Source: Streptomyces sp. NBC_00306
Lineage (GTDB): Bacteria > Actinomycetota > Actinomycetes > Streptomycetales > Streptomycetaceae
DNA: 64,000 nt
Assembly: GCF_036169555.1 (NCBI RefSeq)
Contig: NZ_CP108032.1
Location: forward strand, 7,626,001 to 7,690,000
Direction: 5' to 3'
The notes under the pieces are model-generated. The model was given only the letters and a program-made list of their open reading frames with translations. It had not been told where the DNA came from and made no database searches. Below are positions 1 through 8,398 of this stretch, piece by piece. Position numbers and translations under genes: made by a program. How positions within the stretch are numbered: the first letter of the stretch is position 1; each line of letters starts with the position of its first letter.

Positions 1-384
1 GACGGTGGCCCCGGCGGCCGCTTCCGGGAGTACTGGACCAGTTACGGCTTCGGAGAGCTGAACCAGAGCGCGGCGACCCGCCGGGAGCTCCTCGCCCGGC
101 TCGTGCCGCGCCTCGCGATCGCCGATCGCTGCACGGTCGAGGGCCGCTTCCTGGAGGTACGGGGCGATCTGCACACGTACAAGATCCATCTGGGGTCCGG
201 CAACATCCTGCGGACGCCGAACGACCAGTACCTGTGCATCGTGCCCAAGGCCGGCGGCGGACACGACACCGGGTATCTGCCCTTCGAGGGTGACGGCATG
301 CTCGCCGTGATCCTCAGCAAGGCCACGATGCTCTCCAGGGACAAGGAGATCACTGATCCCACGATCGTCAGCCAGCTGCGCTGA
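1..384 (+). CDS. C-terminal end of a DUF4132-type protein (partial)
   Basis: The frame is open from the first base of the window and stops at 382-384, so only the last 127 residues are seen and the start lies outside. The motif YKIHLGSGNILRTPNDQYLCIVP (residues about 60-83) is the signature of the C-terminal domain of DUF4132 proteins (split off as DUF7737), large proteins related to E. coli MolR/YehI. Their biochemical role is not established. The methionine-like codon near base 103 is internal, since the upstream residues also fit the family. The family assignment is from memory of its C-terminal motif; the function is unknown. Confidence 0.75.
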   Translation, partial: DGGPGGRFREYWTSYGFGELNQSAATRRELLARLVPRLAIADRCTVEGRFLEVRGDLHTYKIHLGSGNILRTPNDQYLCIVPKAGGGHDTGYLPFEGDGMLAVILSKATMLSRDKEITDPTIVSQLR

Positions 385-514
385 GCGCGGGGCGGGCGGG
401 GGCCGAGGGATCCCCGGAGAAAATGTCGCGGCACATGTCGATCCGGCCGTCTCCTGTTCGACGCAGGAGTGAGAGGCGGGGACAGGCCCCGCCCGCCGGA
501 CGGTGGAGCCGACC

Positions 515-1150
515 ATGGACCGCGACGAGATTCTCTCCTGGGTGAAGGCCGAGCGCCTGAGCCTTGCCGACTTCTTCGAAAGCCTCCACGACGAGGAGTG
601 GGAGGCGGCATCGCTCTGCGCCGGCTGGACGGTCCACGACGTGGCAGCGCACCTGACCCTGTCGACCCGCACCACACTGACGGGTTCGATCACGGGGATC
701 ATCCGGGCACGCGGCAACTGGGACCGGATGGAAGCCGACAAGGCACGGGAGAGGGCGGCCGGGTTCGGCCCGGCCGAGCTGATCGCCCAGCTCCGTGAGA
801 CGGCCGGCTCGGCTCGTCGGGCGCCCGGCGCCGCCCCGCTGGACCCACTGGTCGACGCCCTGGTGCACGGCCAGGACGTGGCCCGTCCACTCGGGCGCCG
901 CCGGGACATGCCGGTGGACCGGACGGTCGCGGCCCTCGCCCATGTCCACGGCAGCATCTTCTACGGCGCGCGCAAACGCCTCCGCGGCACGAAGCTGGTG
1001 GCCACGGACGCGGACTGGTCGGCGGGGGAGGGCCCGGACGAGGTCAGGGGACCGGTCGGGGACCTGCTCCTGCTGGCGACCGGGCGTCCGGAAGGGCTGG
1101 CGGGTCTCTCCGGCCCGGGTGTGCGACGGCTCGAGGCGGCGCTGCGGTGA
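515..1150 (+). CDS. Maleylpyruvate isomerase-like, mycothiol-dependent enzyme family protein
   Basis: The 211-residue protein has the DinB-fold N-terminal domain of the MDMPI family: the motif LCAGWTVHDVAAHL near residues 34-47, with the first metal-ligand histidine, and ALVHGQDVARPLG near 110-122, with the second conserved His/Asp pair. Characterised members bind Zn and use mycothiol, the actinobacterial thiol, for isomerisation or conjugation; most paralogues have no known substrate. I chose the ATG at 515 because GGTGGAG sits about 7 nt upstream; an in-frame GTG at 503 lacks a ribosome site. The length is normal for the short family form. It stands alone, with a non-coding stretch downstream. 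Confidence 0.75.
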   Translation: MDRDEILSWVKAERLSLADFFESLHDEEWEAASLCAGWTVHDVAAHLTLSTRTTLTGSITGIIRARGNWDRMEADKARERAAGFGPAELIAQLRETAGSARRAPGAAPLDPLVDALVHGQDVARPLGRRRDMPVDRTVAALAHVHGSIFYGARKRLRGTKLVATDADWSAGEGPDEVRGPVGDLLLLATGRPEGLAGLSGPGVRRLEAALR

Positions 1151-1344
1151 CAGGGCTCGGCTGCGGCCGGGCTCCGGCGACAGGGCGGCGCCCCCGCGAG
1201 CCGACGCAGGAGGACAGGGCGCCCCGCGAACCGTGCTCCGAGGACGCGGCCTCGGTGGCACTGGGTTCGCGGGATGCCGCGGCCTTCTCGGGTACTCCCG
1301 TCCCAAGCCTGTCCGGGCGACTTGTCGGCCTGTGACGACAGCTA

Positions 1345-1466
1345 CGGCACTCCCCCTGAGCCCTTCGGGCACGGGAGGTGCCCCCACGCTGTGTTGGCGG
1401 AGTCGCCCGAGTACGCCCAGTACCAGGACGACCTCCCCCAGCCTCCGGCGGGGGTGCCCCACCGGA
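1345..1466. repeat. Intergenic palindrome-rich element, probably a dispersed streptomycete repeat
   Basis: No gene is convincing between 1151 and 1528 (378 bp). Two short dyads face each other in it: one around CCCTTCGGGC (1361-1370) flanked by CCCCCT and AGGTGCCCCC, the other CCCCCAGCCTCCGGCGGGGG (about 1435-1454). The shared AGGTGCCCC/CCTCCCCCA edges are familiar from repetitive intergenic elements of streptomycetes. The element lies 3' of both flanking genes, which converge on it, so it may also act as a terminator. Calling it a dispersed repeat is inference from motif familiarity; copy number cannot be seen here. Confidence 0.45.
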
Positions 1467-1528
1467 GTGCGAGGTATCGCATCCGACGCCACAGGCTGTT
1501 CCTCGAAGATCGCCCGGACAGGACCTAG

Positions 1529-2452
1529 CTAGAGACCGACACCCGTGATGGCGGTGGCCAGAGCCGTGATCGGTGGCCACGACCACTGGCCGGCACGCGC
1601 CAGCAGAAAGCTGCGGCGCTTGCCGGCCAGAGGATCCAGTGGGCGGAACGCGACGTCCGACCGGCTCCTCTCGATCCCCGATTCCGCGAGCAGCGCCACC
1701 CCGAGTCCGGCCCCGACCAGGCTGTTCACCAGGTGCAGGCTGTCCACGCGGTGGGCGATGCGGGGGGTGAACCCGGCGATGGCGCACACACGCTGCACCA
1801 GTTCGTCGTCGTCGGTCCCGCGGGAGTTGGCGATCCAGCCCGTCCCGGCGAACTCCGCCAGCTCGGACACCGCGACGGGCCTGCCGGCGTCCGGGTGGTC
1901 CACGGGGACCGCCAGGAAGAGCGGCTGTTCGTCGAACTGCCGGGCACTCAGCTCGGGCGGGAGGCTGCGCGGGACCAGGCTGTAGTCGTACACGACGCCG
2001 AGGTCCATCCCGCCGGAGAGCAAGAGCCCCGCCGTGTGCTCGGGCTCGTGCTCGTACACCTCCACCACCACACGTGGGTACACCGCACGCAGATGCTCCA
2101 GGGCGGGGAGGACGACAGGCTCCACCGCGGTGAAGAAGCTCGCCAGCCGCACCCTTCCCACCGGATCGGCCACGCCCCGCAGCTCCGCTTGAGCCTCCTC
2201 CACCGCGGCGAGGATGCCCACCGCGTGCTCGACCAGCCGCTGACCGGCGGGTGTCAGCTGGACCCGGCGGCCGACCCGGCTCAGCAGCGGGACCCCGACC
2301 TCCTCCTCCAGGACGGCAAGGTGCTTGGAGACGGCCGATGTCCCGTAGCCCGTGCTCGCTGCCACCGCGGCCATCGTGCCCAGGCGGTGCAGTTCGACCA
2401 GGAGACGCAGCCGTCCCAGATCGGGCAGATGCTCGATGCCATCACTCGTCAT
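1529..2452 (-). CDS. LysR-family transcriptional regulator
   Basis: The 307-residue protein has an N-terminal winged helix-turn-helix (residues about 8-66, with AVAASTGYGTSAVSKHLAVL as recognition region and VPLLSRVGRRVQLTPAG as the typical LysR continuation) and a periplasmic-binding-like effector domain from about 95 to 300. The ATG at 2452 puts the helix at the usual distance; a longer open frame upstream runs into the operator and is not LysR-like. The gene is divergent from the EamA exporter at 2536 with an 83-bp gap, the classic LysR arrangement, so the exporter is the likely target and its substrate the likely effector. The effector cannot be told from the sequence. Confidence 0.9.
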   Translation of the reverse strand: MTSDGIEHLPDLGRLRLLVELHRLGTMAAVAASTGYGTSAVSKHLAVLEEEVGVPLLSRVGRRVQLTPAGQRLVEHAVGILAAVEEAQAELRGVADPVGRVRLASFFTAVEPVVLPALEHLRAVYPRVVVEVYEHEPEHTAGLLLSGGMDLGVVYDYSLVPRSLPPELSARQFDEQPLFLAVPVDHPDAGRPVAVSELAEFAGTGWIANSRGTDDDELVQRVCAIAGFTPRIAHRVDSLHLVNSLVGAGLGVALLAESGIERSRSDVAFRPLDPLAGKRRSFLLARAGQWSWPPITALATAITGVGL

Positions 2453-2460
2453 CCAGCGAT

Positions 2461-2505
2461 TGTCCACCGATAGTGGCCAAAGCGTCCACCATCGGCCCGT
2501 GGACA
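2461..2505. promoter_or_regulatory. Nested inverted repeats in the LysR/EamA divergent promoter
   Basis: CCGATAGTGG (2467-2476) and CCACCATCGG (2486-2495) form a dyad with one mismatch. An outer TGTCCAC (2461-2467) pairs with GTGGACA (2499-2505). Being nested and placed between the divergent starts, they are good candidates for the binding site of the LysR regulator. That this regulator binds here is inference. Confidence 0.45.
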
Positions 2506-2535
2506 GAAACAGAGCCCGGCCGGTCCAATGGCCTG

Positions 2536-3468
2536 GTGACTGCCACCACCACCGCCGATACGACCGACGCAACCACCGGTGCCACGGCGCCCCCCGGGCC
2601 CCGTCTCATGCCGGGCCCCGCGCTCGTCCTCATCGCCATGGCCGCCCTGCACACCGGCAGCGCCCTGGCGACCGAGCTGTTCGGTTCGCTCGGTCCGGCC
2701 GGGACCACCTGGCTCCGGCTGACGTTCGCGGCCGTGTTCCTGCTGGCCTGCACCGGCAGGTCACTGTGGCGGACGCTGAAGACGACACCGCGCGCCGACC
2801 TAGTGGCCACGTTCCTGCTGGGTGCGGTCAGCGCGGGCATGATGCTCCTCTTCTCCGAAGCGGCCGCGCGGCTCCCGCTGGGGACGGCCACCGCGCTGGA
2901 GTTCCTCGGCCCCCTCACGGTCGCCGTCGTCGCGTCGCGTCGCTTCAAGGAGCTGACCTGGCTGGGACTTGCGGCCATCGGCGTCCTCCTGCTCACCTCA
3001 CCGTGGGCGGGCGCCACGAGCCTGACGGGCGTCCTGTTCGGTCTCGGCTCGGCGGCGTGCTGGGCGCTGTACGTCGTGGGTACGGCCCATGTCGGCAGCC
3101 GCTTCTCGGCGTCCCACGCCCTGGCCGTCTCACTCGCGGTCGCCGCCCTCGTCGCCGCACCGTTCGGCGCGCCCGGCGCTCTTCCGGCCCTCACCTGGCA
3201 CACCGCCGCCGCCGTCGCCGGTATCGCGGTGCTCATGCCGCTCGTGCCGTTCCTGCTCGAGATGAAGGCGCTCCAGCGCATCGGCAAGACCACCTACGGC
3301 ACGCTGGCCGGACTGGAACCGGCTGTGAGTCTGCTGGCCGGCGTGATCCTCATCGCCCAGACACCCACGTCGCTCCAGATCGCCGGCACCGCTCTGGTGG
3401 TTGCCGCGGGCATCGGCGCGACGCGGGCGGAGGCACGCCGGCGGACCGGCGGGCCGGCGGTCCTGTAG
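2536..3468 (+). CDS. EamA/RhtA-family inner-membrane exporter
   Basis: The 310-residue protein has about ten hydrophobic segments in two EamA repeats (residues about 20-150 and 160-300). Motifs such as TWLRLTFAAVFLL and the second-half TYGTLAGLEPAVSLLAGVILI resemble RhtA-type amino-acid and metabolite exporters. The GTG at 2536 is taken because it follows the operator region and keeps the usual short Thr/Ala-rich cytoplasmic head; no good ribosome site is visible, so a leaderless transcript is possible, or a later start at an internal ATG near 2608. It is divergent from and probably controlled by the LysR gene. The exported compound is unknown. Confidence 0.85.
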   Translation: MTATTTADTTDATTGATAPPGPRLMPGPALVLIAMAALHTGSALATELFGSLGPAGTTWLRLTFAAVFLLACTGRSLWRTLKTTPRADLVATFLLGAVSAGMMLLFSEAAARLPLGTATALEFLGPLTVAVVASRRFKELTWLGLAAIGVLLLTSPWAGATSLTGVLFGLGSAACWALYVVGTAHVGSRFSASHALAVSLAVAALVAAPFGAPGALPALTWHTAAAVAGIAVLMPLVPFLLEMKALQRIGKTTYGTLAGLEPAVSLLAGVILIAQTPTSLQIAGTALVVAAGIGATRAEARRRTGGPAVL

Positions 3469-3656
3469 CGCGCCTGCGGACCGCTGGCCCGCCCGGGGCG
3501 CGTCCATTCGTGTGCCCATGTCCGGCCGTGCACCGGGTACGCGGTCCTCGGGGGAACCGATGACCTTGGCCCTCGCTCCTGCGGGGCGCCGGGCTCCTGC
3601 GGGTTCGCCCTCGGTGGAGGGCGGCCCGACATCCAGCGATTCGAGGCGAGACCCAG

Positions 3657-3992
3657 ATGAACGATCACGGCACGGACGACGCCGCACCTCAGCGACCGCA
3701 GGACGAGCTCCGGAGGAACGCCGCCGAGCAGGGGGCTCGCGAGCGGGAGCGTACGGAGCAGGAAGCGGTGGTCGCCGCGGCGGAGGCGGCAGCCCCGACG
3801 TCGTCCGAGGGCTCGGACACCCTCCGCCGGGCACTGGCCCGTACGGGAGTCCTCGACGTGTTCGGCGACCAGGACGAGACGGTGGTCGGGGCTGTCGCCG
3901 AGGCGTCCCCGGATGCCGCCGCCGTGGTGGCGGGATGGATCGACACTGCGTTCGAGGCGGGCCGGGCCCGACGCCCGCACTCCCCGGCGTAA
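3657..3992 (+). CDS. Hypothetical small acidic protein
   Basis: The 111-residue protein has a hydrophilic, Glu/Arg-rich N-terminal half likely to form a helix (residues about 15-50) and a small Ala/Val-rich C-terminal part. There is no signal peptide, membrane segment or recognised domain. A GAGGCGAG stretch lies 8-16 nt before the ATG. Strong GC bias at third positions supports coding. It stands between the exporter and the reductase gene with gaps of about 190 and 160 bp, so it is probably monocistronic. I do not recognise the family. Confidence 0.5.
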   Translation: MNDHGTDDAAPQRPQDELRRNAAEQGARERERTEQEAVVAAAEAAAPTSSEGSDTLRRALARTGVLDVFGDQDETVVGAVAEASPDAAAVVAGWIDTAFEAGRARRPHSPA

Positions 3993-4150
3993 GGGCCGTC
4001 CGCACCTGCTCCGCGTACCGTCCGGAGCCGCGCCGGAGAAGGCTGAGGGTGCCGCGTACCGTGGCGGTCAGCCGTCGATCCGACCGAGCCGGTGCTCGGG
4101 CGCGGATTGTCCGGAGTACGCGGGTCGTTCACAGAGAAGGAACAGGCGTC

Positions 4151-5110
4151 ATGCGTATTGCTGTCGTAGGTGCGGGGGGAGTGGGCGGGTACTTCGGTGC
4201 GCGCCTCGCGGCGGCCGGGAACGAGGTGACGTTCGTGGCCCGGGGCAGGCAGTTGGAGGCGATCCGCCGCAACGGGCTGCTGGTGCGGAGCCCCCTGGGC
4301 GAGTTCCGGGTGCACGCCGACGCGGTGGTGCCCACGATCGCCGACCTCGGCCCCGTCGACGTCCTTCTCATCGCCGTCAAACTGTGGGACACCGACGACG
4401 TGGTGGCCCAGCTCCGGAACCACGTCGGCGCGGGCACCATGGTCATCTCCCTGCAGAACGGCGTGCAGAAGGACACGGTCCTGCGTCGCGAACTGCCCGC
4501 GGAGGCCGTCGCCGGGGGCGTCTGCTACATCTCGGCCGCCATCCAGGAGCCCGGGATCGTCGTGCACAACGGCGAGATGCAGAAACTGGTCTTCGGCGAG
4601 TACGGCGGTCAGGACTCGGACCGGACCCGGGCGTTTCTCGACGCCTGCCTCAAGGCCGGTATCGATGCCGAGATCAGCGCCGACATCGAGCGGGTCATCT
4701 GGGAGAAGTTCGTCTTCCTGGCCAGTGTCTCGGCAGCGACGTCAGTGGTTCGCCAACCCATCGGCGTGGTCCGTTCCCACCCCCGCTCCCGCGCCCTGCT
4801 CGGCGATCTCATGGCGGAGGTCGTCGCGGTCGGCCGCGCCGCAGGGGTCCATTTGGATCCCGCGTTCGCCGACGACCGGCTCACCTTCTGCGACAGCCTT
4901 CCGGCGACGATGACCTCCTCGATGCACCACGACCTGACGGAGGGGCACCGCCTCGAACTGGCGTGGCTGAGTGGTGCGGTGGCCGGTCTCGGCGAGGAAC
5001 TCGGCGTGAGCACACCACGCCACCGGACCGTCGCCGACATCCTGGCTCCCTACGAACTGGGTGAACCGGATTCGGTGGACGAGTCCATCGACACCGACAC
5101 CGACGCCTGA
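4151..5110 (+). CDS. Ketopantoate reductase family NADP-dependent dehydrogenase (ApbA/PanE-like)
   Basis: The 319-residue protein begins with a Rossmann NADP-binding motif, VVGAGGVGGYFGARLAAAG (residues 5-23), and has the PanE landmarks VKLWDT (76-81, with the catalytic-type Lys) and LQNGVQ. The C-terminal helical half matches the ApbA_C domain, with IERVIWEKFVFLAS around 178-191. PanE reduces 2-dehydropantoate to pantoate for coenzyme A; actinobacteria carry several paralogues acting on other 2-oxo acids, so the exact substrate is open. The start is supported by GAAGGA about 10 nt upstream. No pantothenate gene is nearby, which argues against the housekeeping copy. Confidence 0.85.
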   Translation: MRIAVVGAGGVGGYFGARLAAAGNEVTFVARGRQLEAIRRNGLLVRSPLGEFRVHADAVVPTIADLGPVDVLLIAVKLWDTDDVVAQLRNHVGAGTMVISLQNGVQKDTVLRRELPAEAVAGGVCYISAAIQEPGIVVHNGEMQKLVFGEYGGQDSDRTRAFLDACLKAGIDAEISADIERVIWEKFVFLASVSAATSVVRQPIGVVRSHPRSRALLGDLMAEVVAVGRAAGVHLDPAFADDRLTFCDSLPATMTSSMHHDLTEGHRLELAWLSGAVAGLGEELGVSTPRHRTVADILAPYELGEPDSVDESIDTDTDA

Positions 5111-5134
5111 ACGGGCGGCACGACCCGAGCAGAC

Positions 5135-5168
5135 ACCTGCTGCCCGGCCCATCGGCCGGGCAGCAGGT
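5135..5168. terminator. Perfect 15-bp hairpin between convergent genes
   Basis: ACCTGCTGCCCGGCC (5135-5149) pairs perfectly with 5154-5168 across a 4-nt loop. It sits 25 bp after the reductase stop and 69 bp from the 3' end of the minus-strand gene, as a two-way terminator would. Confidence 0.8.
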
Positions 5169-5236
5169 ACTCGGGCAGGCTCGTACGAGGTCCGGGCGCA
5201 CGATTCCGCGCCGGACGACCGCGCCGGACGGACGGA

Positions 5237-5620
5237 TCAGCGACTGCCGTCCTTGTCGGAGGATTCCTGCGGGTCGACGCCGGAGAAGGCGGAAGCGTCC
5301 TTCTTGCCGCTGGGGCGCTGGGACTTTCCCCTCCGGCCGGTGTCGTGCATGCCCTCGGACTTCTTGCCACGGTCCTCGCCGCTCGTGGTCGTGCTGTCCA
5401 CGGGCGTGCCGGCCTCCGAAGCCCGCTTCTCCTCCTTGGTGGACGCCCTGCGTGGCTTGTCGGCCTCGGGGGCGTACGTGTCGGGGTGGAAGGACCGGTG
5501 AGCGCTCGGGTTCGGCTGCTGGGACTTCTCGTCCACATCGGGCGACCACCCGTGCTGCTTGTCCCCCTCGTGTCGGCTCGGCCCCTCGCCGTGCCGGGGC
5601 TGCCTGGGCTTGTTCGCCAT
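5237..5620 (-). CDS. Hypothetical disordered hydrophilic protein
   Basis: The 127-residue product is almost entirely Lys, Arg, Asp, Glu, Ser, Gly and Pro, with no hydrophobic core, so it is predicted to be intrinsically disordered and soluble. The ATG at 5620 is preceded by GAGAGG at a good distance; a much longer open frame upstream is antisense to the TSUP gene. The composition recalls general-stress or desiccation-type proteins, but no known motif is present and no function is proposed. It is divergent from the TSUP permease with a 214-bp shared promoter region. Confidence 0.6.
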   Translation of the reverse strand: MANKPRQPRHGEGPSRHEGDKQHGWSPDVDEKSQQPNPSAHRSFHPDTYAPEADKPRRASTKEEKRASEAGTPVDSTTTSGEDRGKKSEGMHDTGRRGKSQRPSGKKDASAFSGVDPQESSDKDGSR

Positions 5621-5834
5621 CGCGAGACCTCTCGTAGATGTCGTATGTCCCAGTATCCGCCTTCTTGAGTGTTTGGTTCCAGGGGTGCCGGTCATGGCGG
5701 CCCAGCGCGCAGTCACGCCGTCCGGCGTACGGCTGCCCCCGTGGCCGCCGAGATCACGAGGTCCTGTGCGTGACCCGCGCGAACCCGGTTGAATGACGCA
5801 TCGGCGAAGATCGAGACCGGCGGAAGGGGCCGCG

Positions 5835-6617
5835 GTGGACTGGTGGACGCTCCTCGGGGGCCTGGTCGCAGGGCTGGCCATCGCGGCGCTCACCGCGCCG
5901 GTCGGTGTGTCCGGGGCGGTGTTTCTCCTTCCGGTGCAGCTGAGCGTGTTCGCCGTGCCGAACCCCGCGGTCACCCCGACCAACCTGCTGTACAACGTCG
6001 TCGCCGGCCCGGGCGCACTGTGGCGCCACCGCACCGCCGGCACCCTCGGCGGTCCGCTGACGCGCCGCCTGGTGCTGGGCACGCTGCCCGGCGTCGTCCT
6101 CGGCGCCTGTATCCGGGTCTTCGCGCTCCCCGGCCCGACGGTCTTCCGGCTGCTCATCGCGTCCCTGCTGCTGCCGCTCGGGCTGTCCCTGTGCCTGCGC
6201 ACGCTCCGGCCCGTACGGCAGCGGACCGTCGACGAACTGTCGGGTCCGGCGCTCACCGCCCTGGCCGTGACGGTCGGAACCGTCGGCGGGATCTACGGGA
6301 TCGGCGGCGGATCCCTGCTGGGACCGATTCTGGTCGGCCGGGGCGTACCCGTGGCGAAGGTCGCCCCGGCCACGCTCGCGGCGACCTTCGCCACCTCCGT
6401 GGTCGGTGCCGGCGCCTACGCGCTGCTGTCCCTGGTCGGCTCCGGCGCCATCGCCCCCGACTGGCCCCTCGGCCTCGCCTGCGGTGCCGGCGGTCTCATC
6501 GGCGGGTATCTCGGTGCCCGGCTCCAGCCGTACCTTCCGGAGTCCGCGCTCCGCGTGATGCTCGGCCTGATGGCAGCGGCCCTGGGCATCCTCTACGCGG
6601 TACAGGTCCTGCGCTGA
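5835..6617 (+). CDS. TSUP (TauE/SafE) family membrane transporter
   Basis: The 260-residue protein has about eight membrane segments and the duplicated TSUP pattern, with small-residue motifs in each half: GVSGAVFLLP early and GTVGGIYGIGGGSLLGPILV near residue 155. TSUP proteins move sulfite, sulfoacetate or other small organosulfur anions, but specificity is rarely predictable. The GTG at 5835 is chosen because AAGGGG precedes it by about 6 nt; the earlier in-frame ATG at 5793 would add a basic 14-residue head with no ribosome site. There is no sulfur gene beside it. Confidence 0.85.
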   Translation: MDWWTLLGGLVAGLAIAALTAPVGVSGAVFLLPVQLSVFAVPNPAVTPTNLLYNVVAGPGALWRHRTAGTLGGPLTRRLVLGTLPGVVLGACIRVFALPGPTVFRLLIASLLLPLGLSLCLRTLRPVRQRTVDELSGPALTALAVTVGTVGGIYGIGGGSLLGPILVGRGVPVAKVAPATLAATFATSVVGAGAYALLSLVGSGAIAPDWPLGLACGAGGLIGGYLGARLQPYLPESALRVMLGLMAAALGILYAVQVLR

Positions 6618-6774
6618 CCGGCGGCCGTGCCCCGAGGAGCCCGGCAAAGGACCGCGTCAACCGGCGCCGTCGAGCGACCGTTCGGCGGCAGGCGCGGGAC
6701 GCCCTGCCGGGCGACAAGGCGCGCAACCCGTACGTCACACTGGTGGCCCGTCACCGTACGACGCGAGGCGACCG

Positions 6775-8040
6775 ATGGCTTTGCAGATCAGTGCCACCAA
6801 TCCCGAGCACCCCGCCGTCCTGCTCGAACTGCCGTGGCATCTCCCGCTGGAGGAGTGGCCGGAGAAGTATCTGGTGCCGCTGCCGCGCGGTATCTCCCGG
6901 CACGTCGTGCGCTACGCCCGCGCCGGGGCCGAGGTGGTCGCCGTCAAGGAGCTGGCGGAGCGGCCGGCGACACGGGAGTACGAACTGCTGCGCACCCTGG
7001 CCCGGGTGGGCATCCCCGCGGTCGATCCGCTGGCGGTCGTCACCGGGCGCAGCGGAAGCGACGGGGAGCCCTTGGAGCCGGTGCTGATCACCCGCCACCT
7101 CAACGGCTCCCTGCCCTACCGCTCCATGTTCGAGACCACCCTGCGTCCCACCACGGTCCATCGGCTCATGGACGCCCTGGCCGTCCTGCTGGTCCGGCTG
7201 CATCTGGCGGGCTTCGCCTGGGGCGACTGCTCTCTGTCCAACACCCTCTTCCGCCGTGACGCCGGTGCCTACGCGGCCTACCTCGTGGACGCGGAGACCG
7301 GTGAGCTGCACCGCCAACTCAGCACGGGGCAGCGCGAGTACGACATCGACCTGGCCCGGGTGAACATCATCGGCGAGATGCTGGACCTGGAGGCGTCGGG
7401 CGCGCTGCACCCCTCGGTCGATCCCATCGCGTTCGGCACCGAGATCTGCCGCCGCTACCACGACCTGTGGACGGAGCTGACGCGTACCTCGGTCTATCCG
7501 GCGGGCAAGTACCACTACATCGACCGCCGGATCCGCAGGCTCAACGATCTCGGCTTCGACGTCGCCGAGATGCAGATCCAGCACTCCTCGAACGGCGACA
7601 CGGTCACCTTCGTGCCGAAGGTCGTCGACGCCGGCCACCACCAGCGCCAACTGCTGCGCCTCACCGGCCTCGACACCGAGGAGAACCAGGCCCGGCGCCT
7701 CCTGAACGACCTGGAGAGCTGGATGGTGACACAGGACGACTACGCACCGGGCGATCCGCTCGGCGCCCGGACGGAGGTGCTGGCCCACCGCTGGGTCCGC
7801 GAGGTCTTCCGGCCCACGGTACGGGCGGTCCCGCAGCAGCTCAGGGGCGCCATGGACCCGGCCGAGGTCTACCACGGGCTGCTGGAACACCGCTGGTACC
7901 TCTGCGAACGCGCGCAGCACGACATAGGCCTGGAGACGGTGGTCGAGGACTTCGTCACGCATGTGCTGCCCCAGACGCCGGAGGCGGCGAACGAGACCGT
8001 CGCACCGCCCGCGAGGAACACGCCGCCACCGTCGCCCTGA
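6775..8040 (+). CDS. DUF4032 protein with a kinase-like N-terminal domain
   Basis: The 421-residue protein starts with a lipopolysaccharide-kinase/InaA-like fold: VKELAERPATREYELL (about 59-74) resembles the beta3 Lys and helix C, WGDCSLSNTLF (about 149-159) is the catalytic-loop equivalent with Asp and Asn, and LVDAETGEL (about 171-179) stands for the DFG region. The C-terminal half, with GLDTEENQARRLLNDLESW near 302-320, is the DUF4032 domain found mainly in actinobacteria. ATP phosphotransfer is inferred from the retained Asp/Asn; the substrate is unknown. GAGGCG lies 6 nt before the ATG. Confidence 0.8.
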   Translation: MALQISATNPEHPAVLLELPWHLPLEEWPEKYLVPLPRGISRHVVRYARAGAEVVAVKELAERPATREYELLRTLARVGIPAVDPLAVVTGRSGSDGEPLEPVLITRHLNGSLPYRSMFETTLRPTTVHRLMDALAVLLVRLHLAGFAWGDCSLSNTLFRRDAGAYAAYLVDAETGELHRQLSTGQREYDIDLARVNIIGEMLDLEASGALHPSVDPIAFGTEICRRYHDLWTELTRTSVYPAGKYHYIDRRIRRLNDLGFDVAEMQIQHSSNGDTVTFVPKVVDAGHHQRQLLRLTGLDTEENQARRLLNDLESWMVTQDDYAPGDPLGARTEVLAHRWVREVFRPTVRAVPQQLRGAMDPAEVYHGLLEHRWYLCERAQHDIGLETVVEDFVTHVLPQTPEAANETVAPPARNTPPPSP

Positions 8041-8344
8041 GTGTGTGGTGGTCGCGGAGGGCTTCCGCGCCTCGTGACTGCGGCGGACCCTCAGGCCCCT
8101 CAGGACATTGTCGGCGCGGGTGTCCATGCGGCCGTCCGGACCCGGCAGTTCACGGCCGGCGTGGCCCACGGTCAGCGGCCCGCAGTACGCAGTACGCACA
8201 CGTACCCAGCAAGGGGCCACAGCTCCGCTGCGCGGCGCACAAAGCCCGCGTTTGCCCTCGCCGCCACGGGGGGAGTGCAGGACCTGCGCCAGCACCAGGC
8301 CGGATCGGCCGTCCAGGAGGGACCGCGTCACGTCGTGCTGCCCG

Positions 8345-8364
8345 GCCCTCTCGGCGGAGAGGGC
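8345..8364 (+). promoter_or_regulatory. Hairpin in the leader before the P-loop kinase gene
   Basis: The 358-bp gap at 8041-8398 holds no credible gene. GCCCTCTC (8345-8352) and GAGAGGGC (8357-8364) form a perfect 8-bp stem with a GGCG loop about 35 nt before the downstream start. It could terminate the DUF4032 transcript or shape the leader. A short direct repeat, CGCAGTACGCAGTACGCAC, lies further up near 8187. Confidence 0.35.
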
Positions 8365-8398
8365 AGGCCCTCAAACGGTGGCGGATAGCCTGCACCCC

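Noticed and set aside
8041..8388. A 115-codon frame right after the DUF4032 gene
   Set aside because: No ribosome site, low-complexity Gly/Arg/Ala composition and no domain; treated as intergenic.
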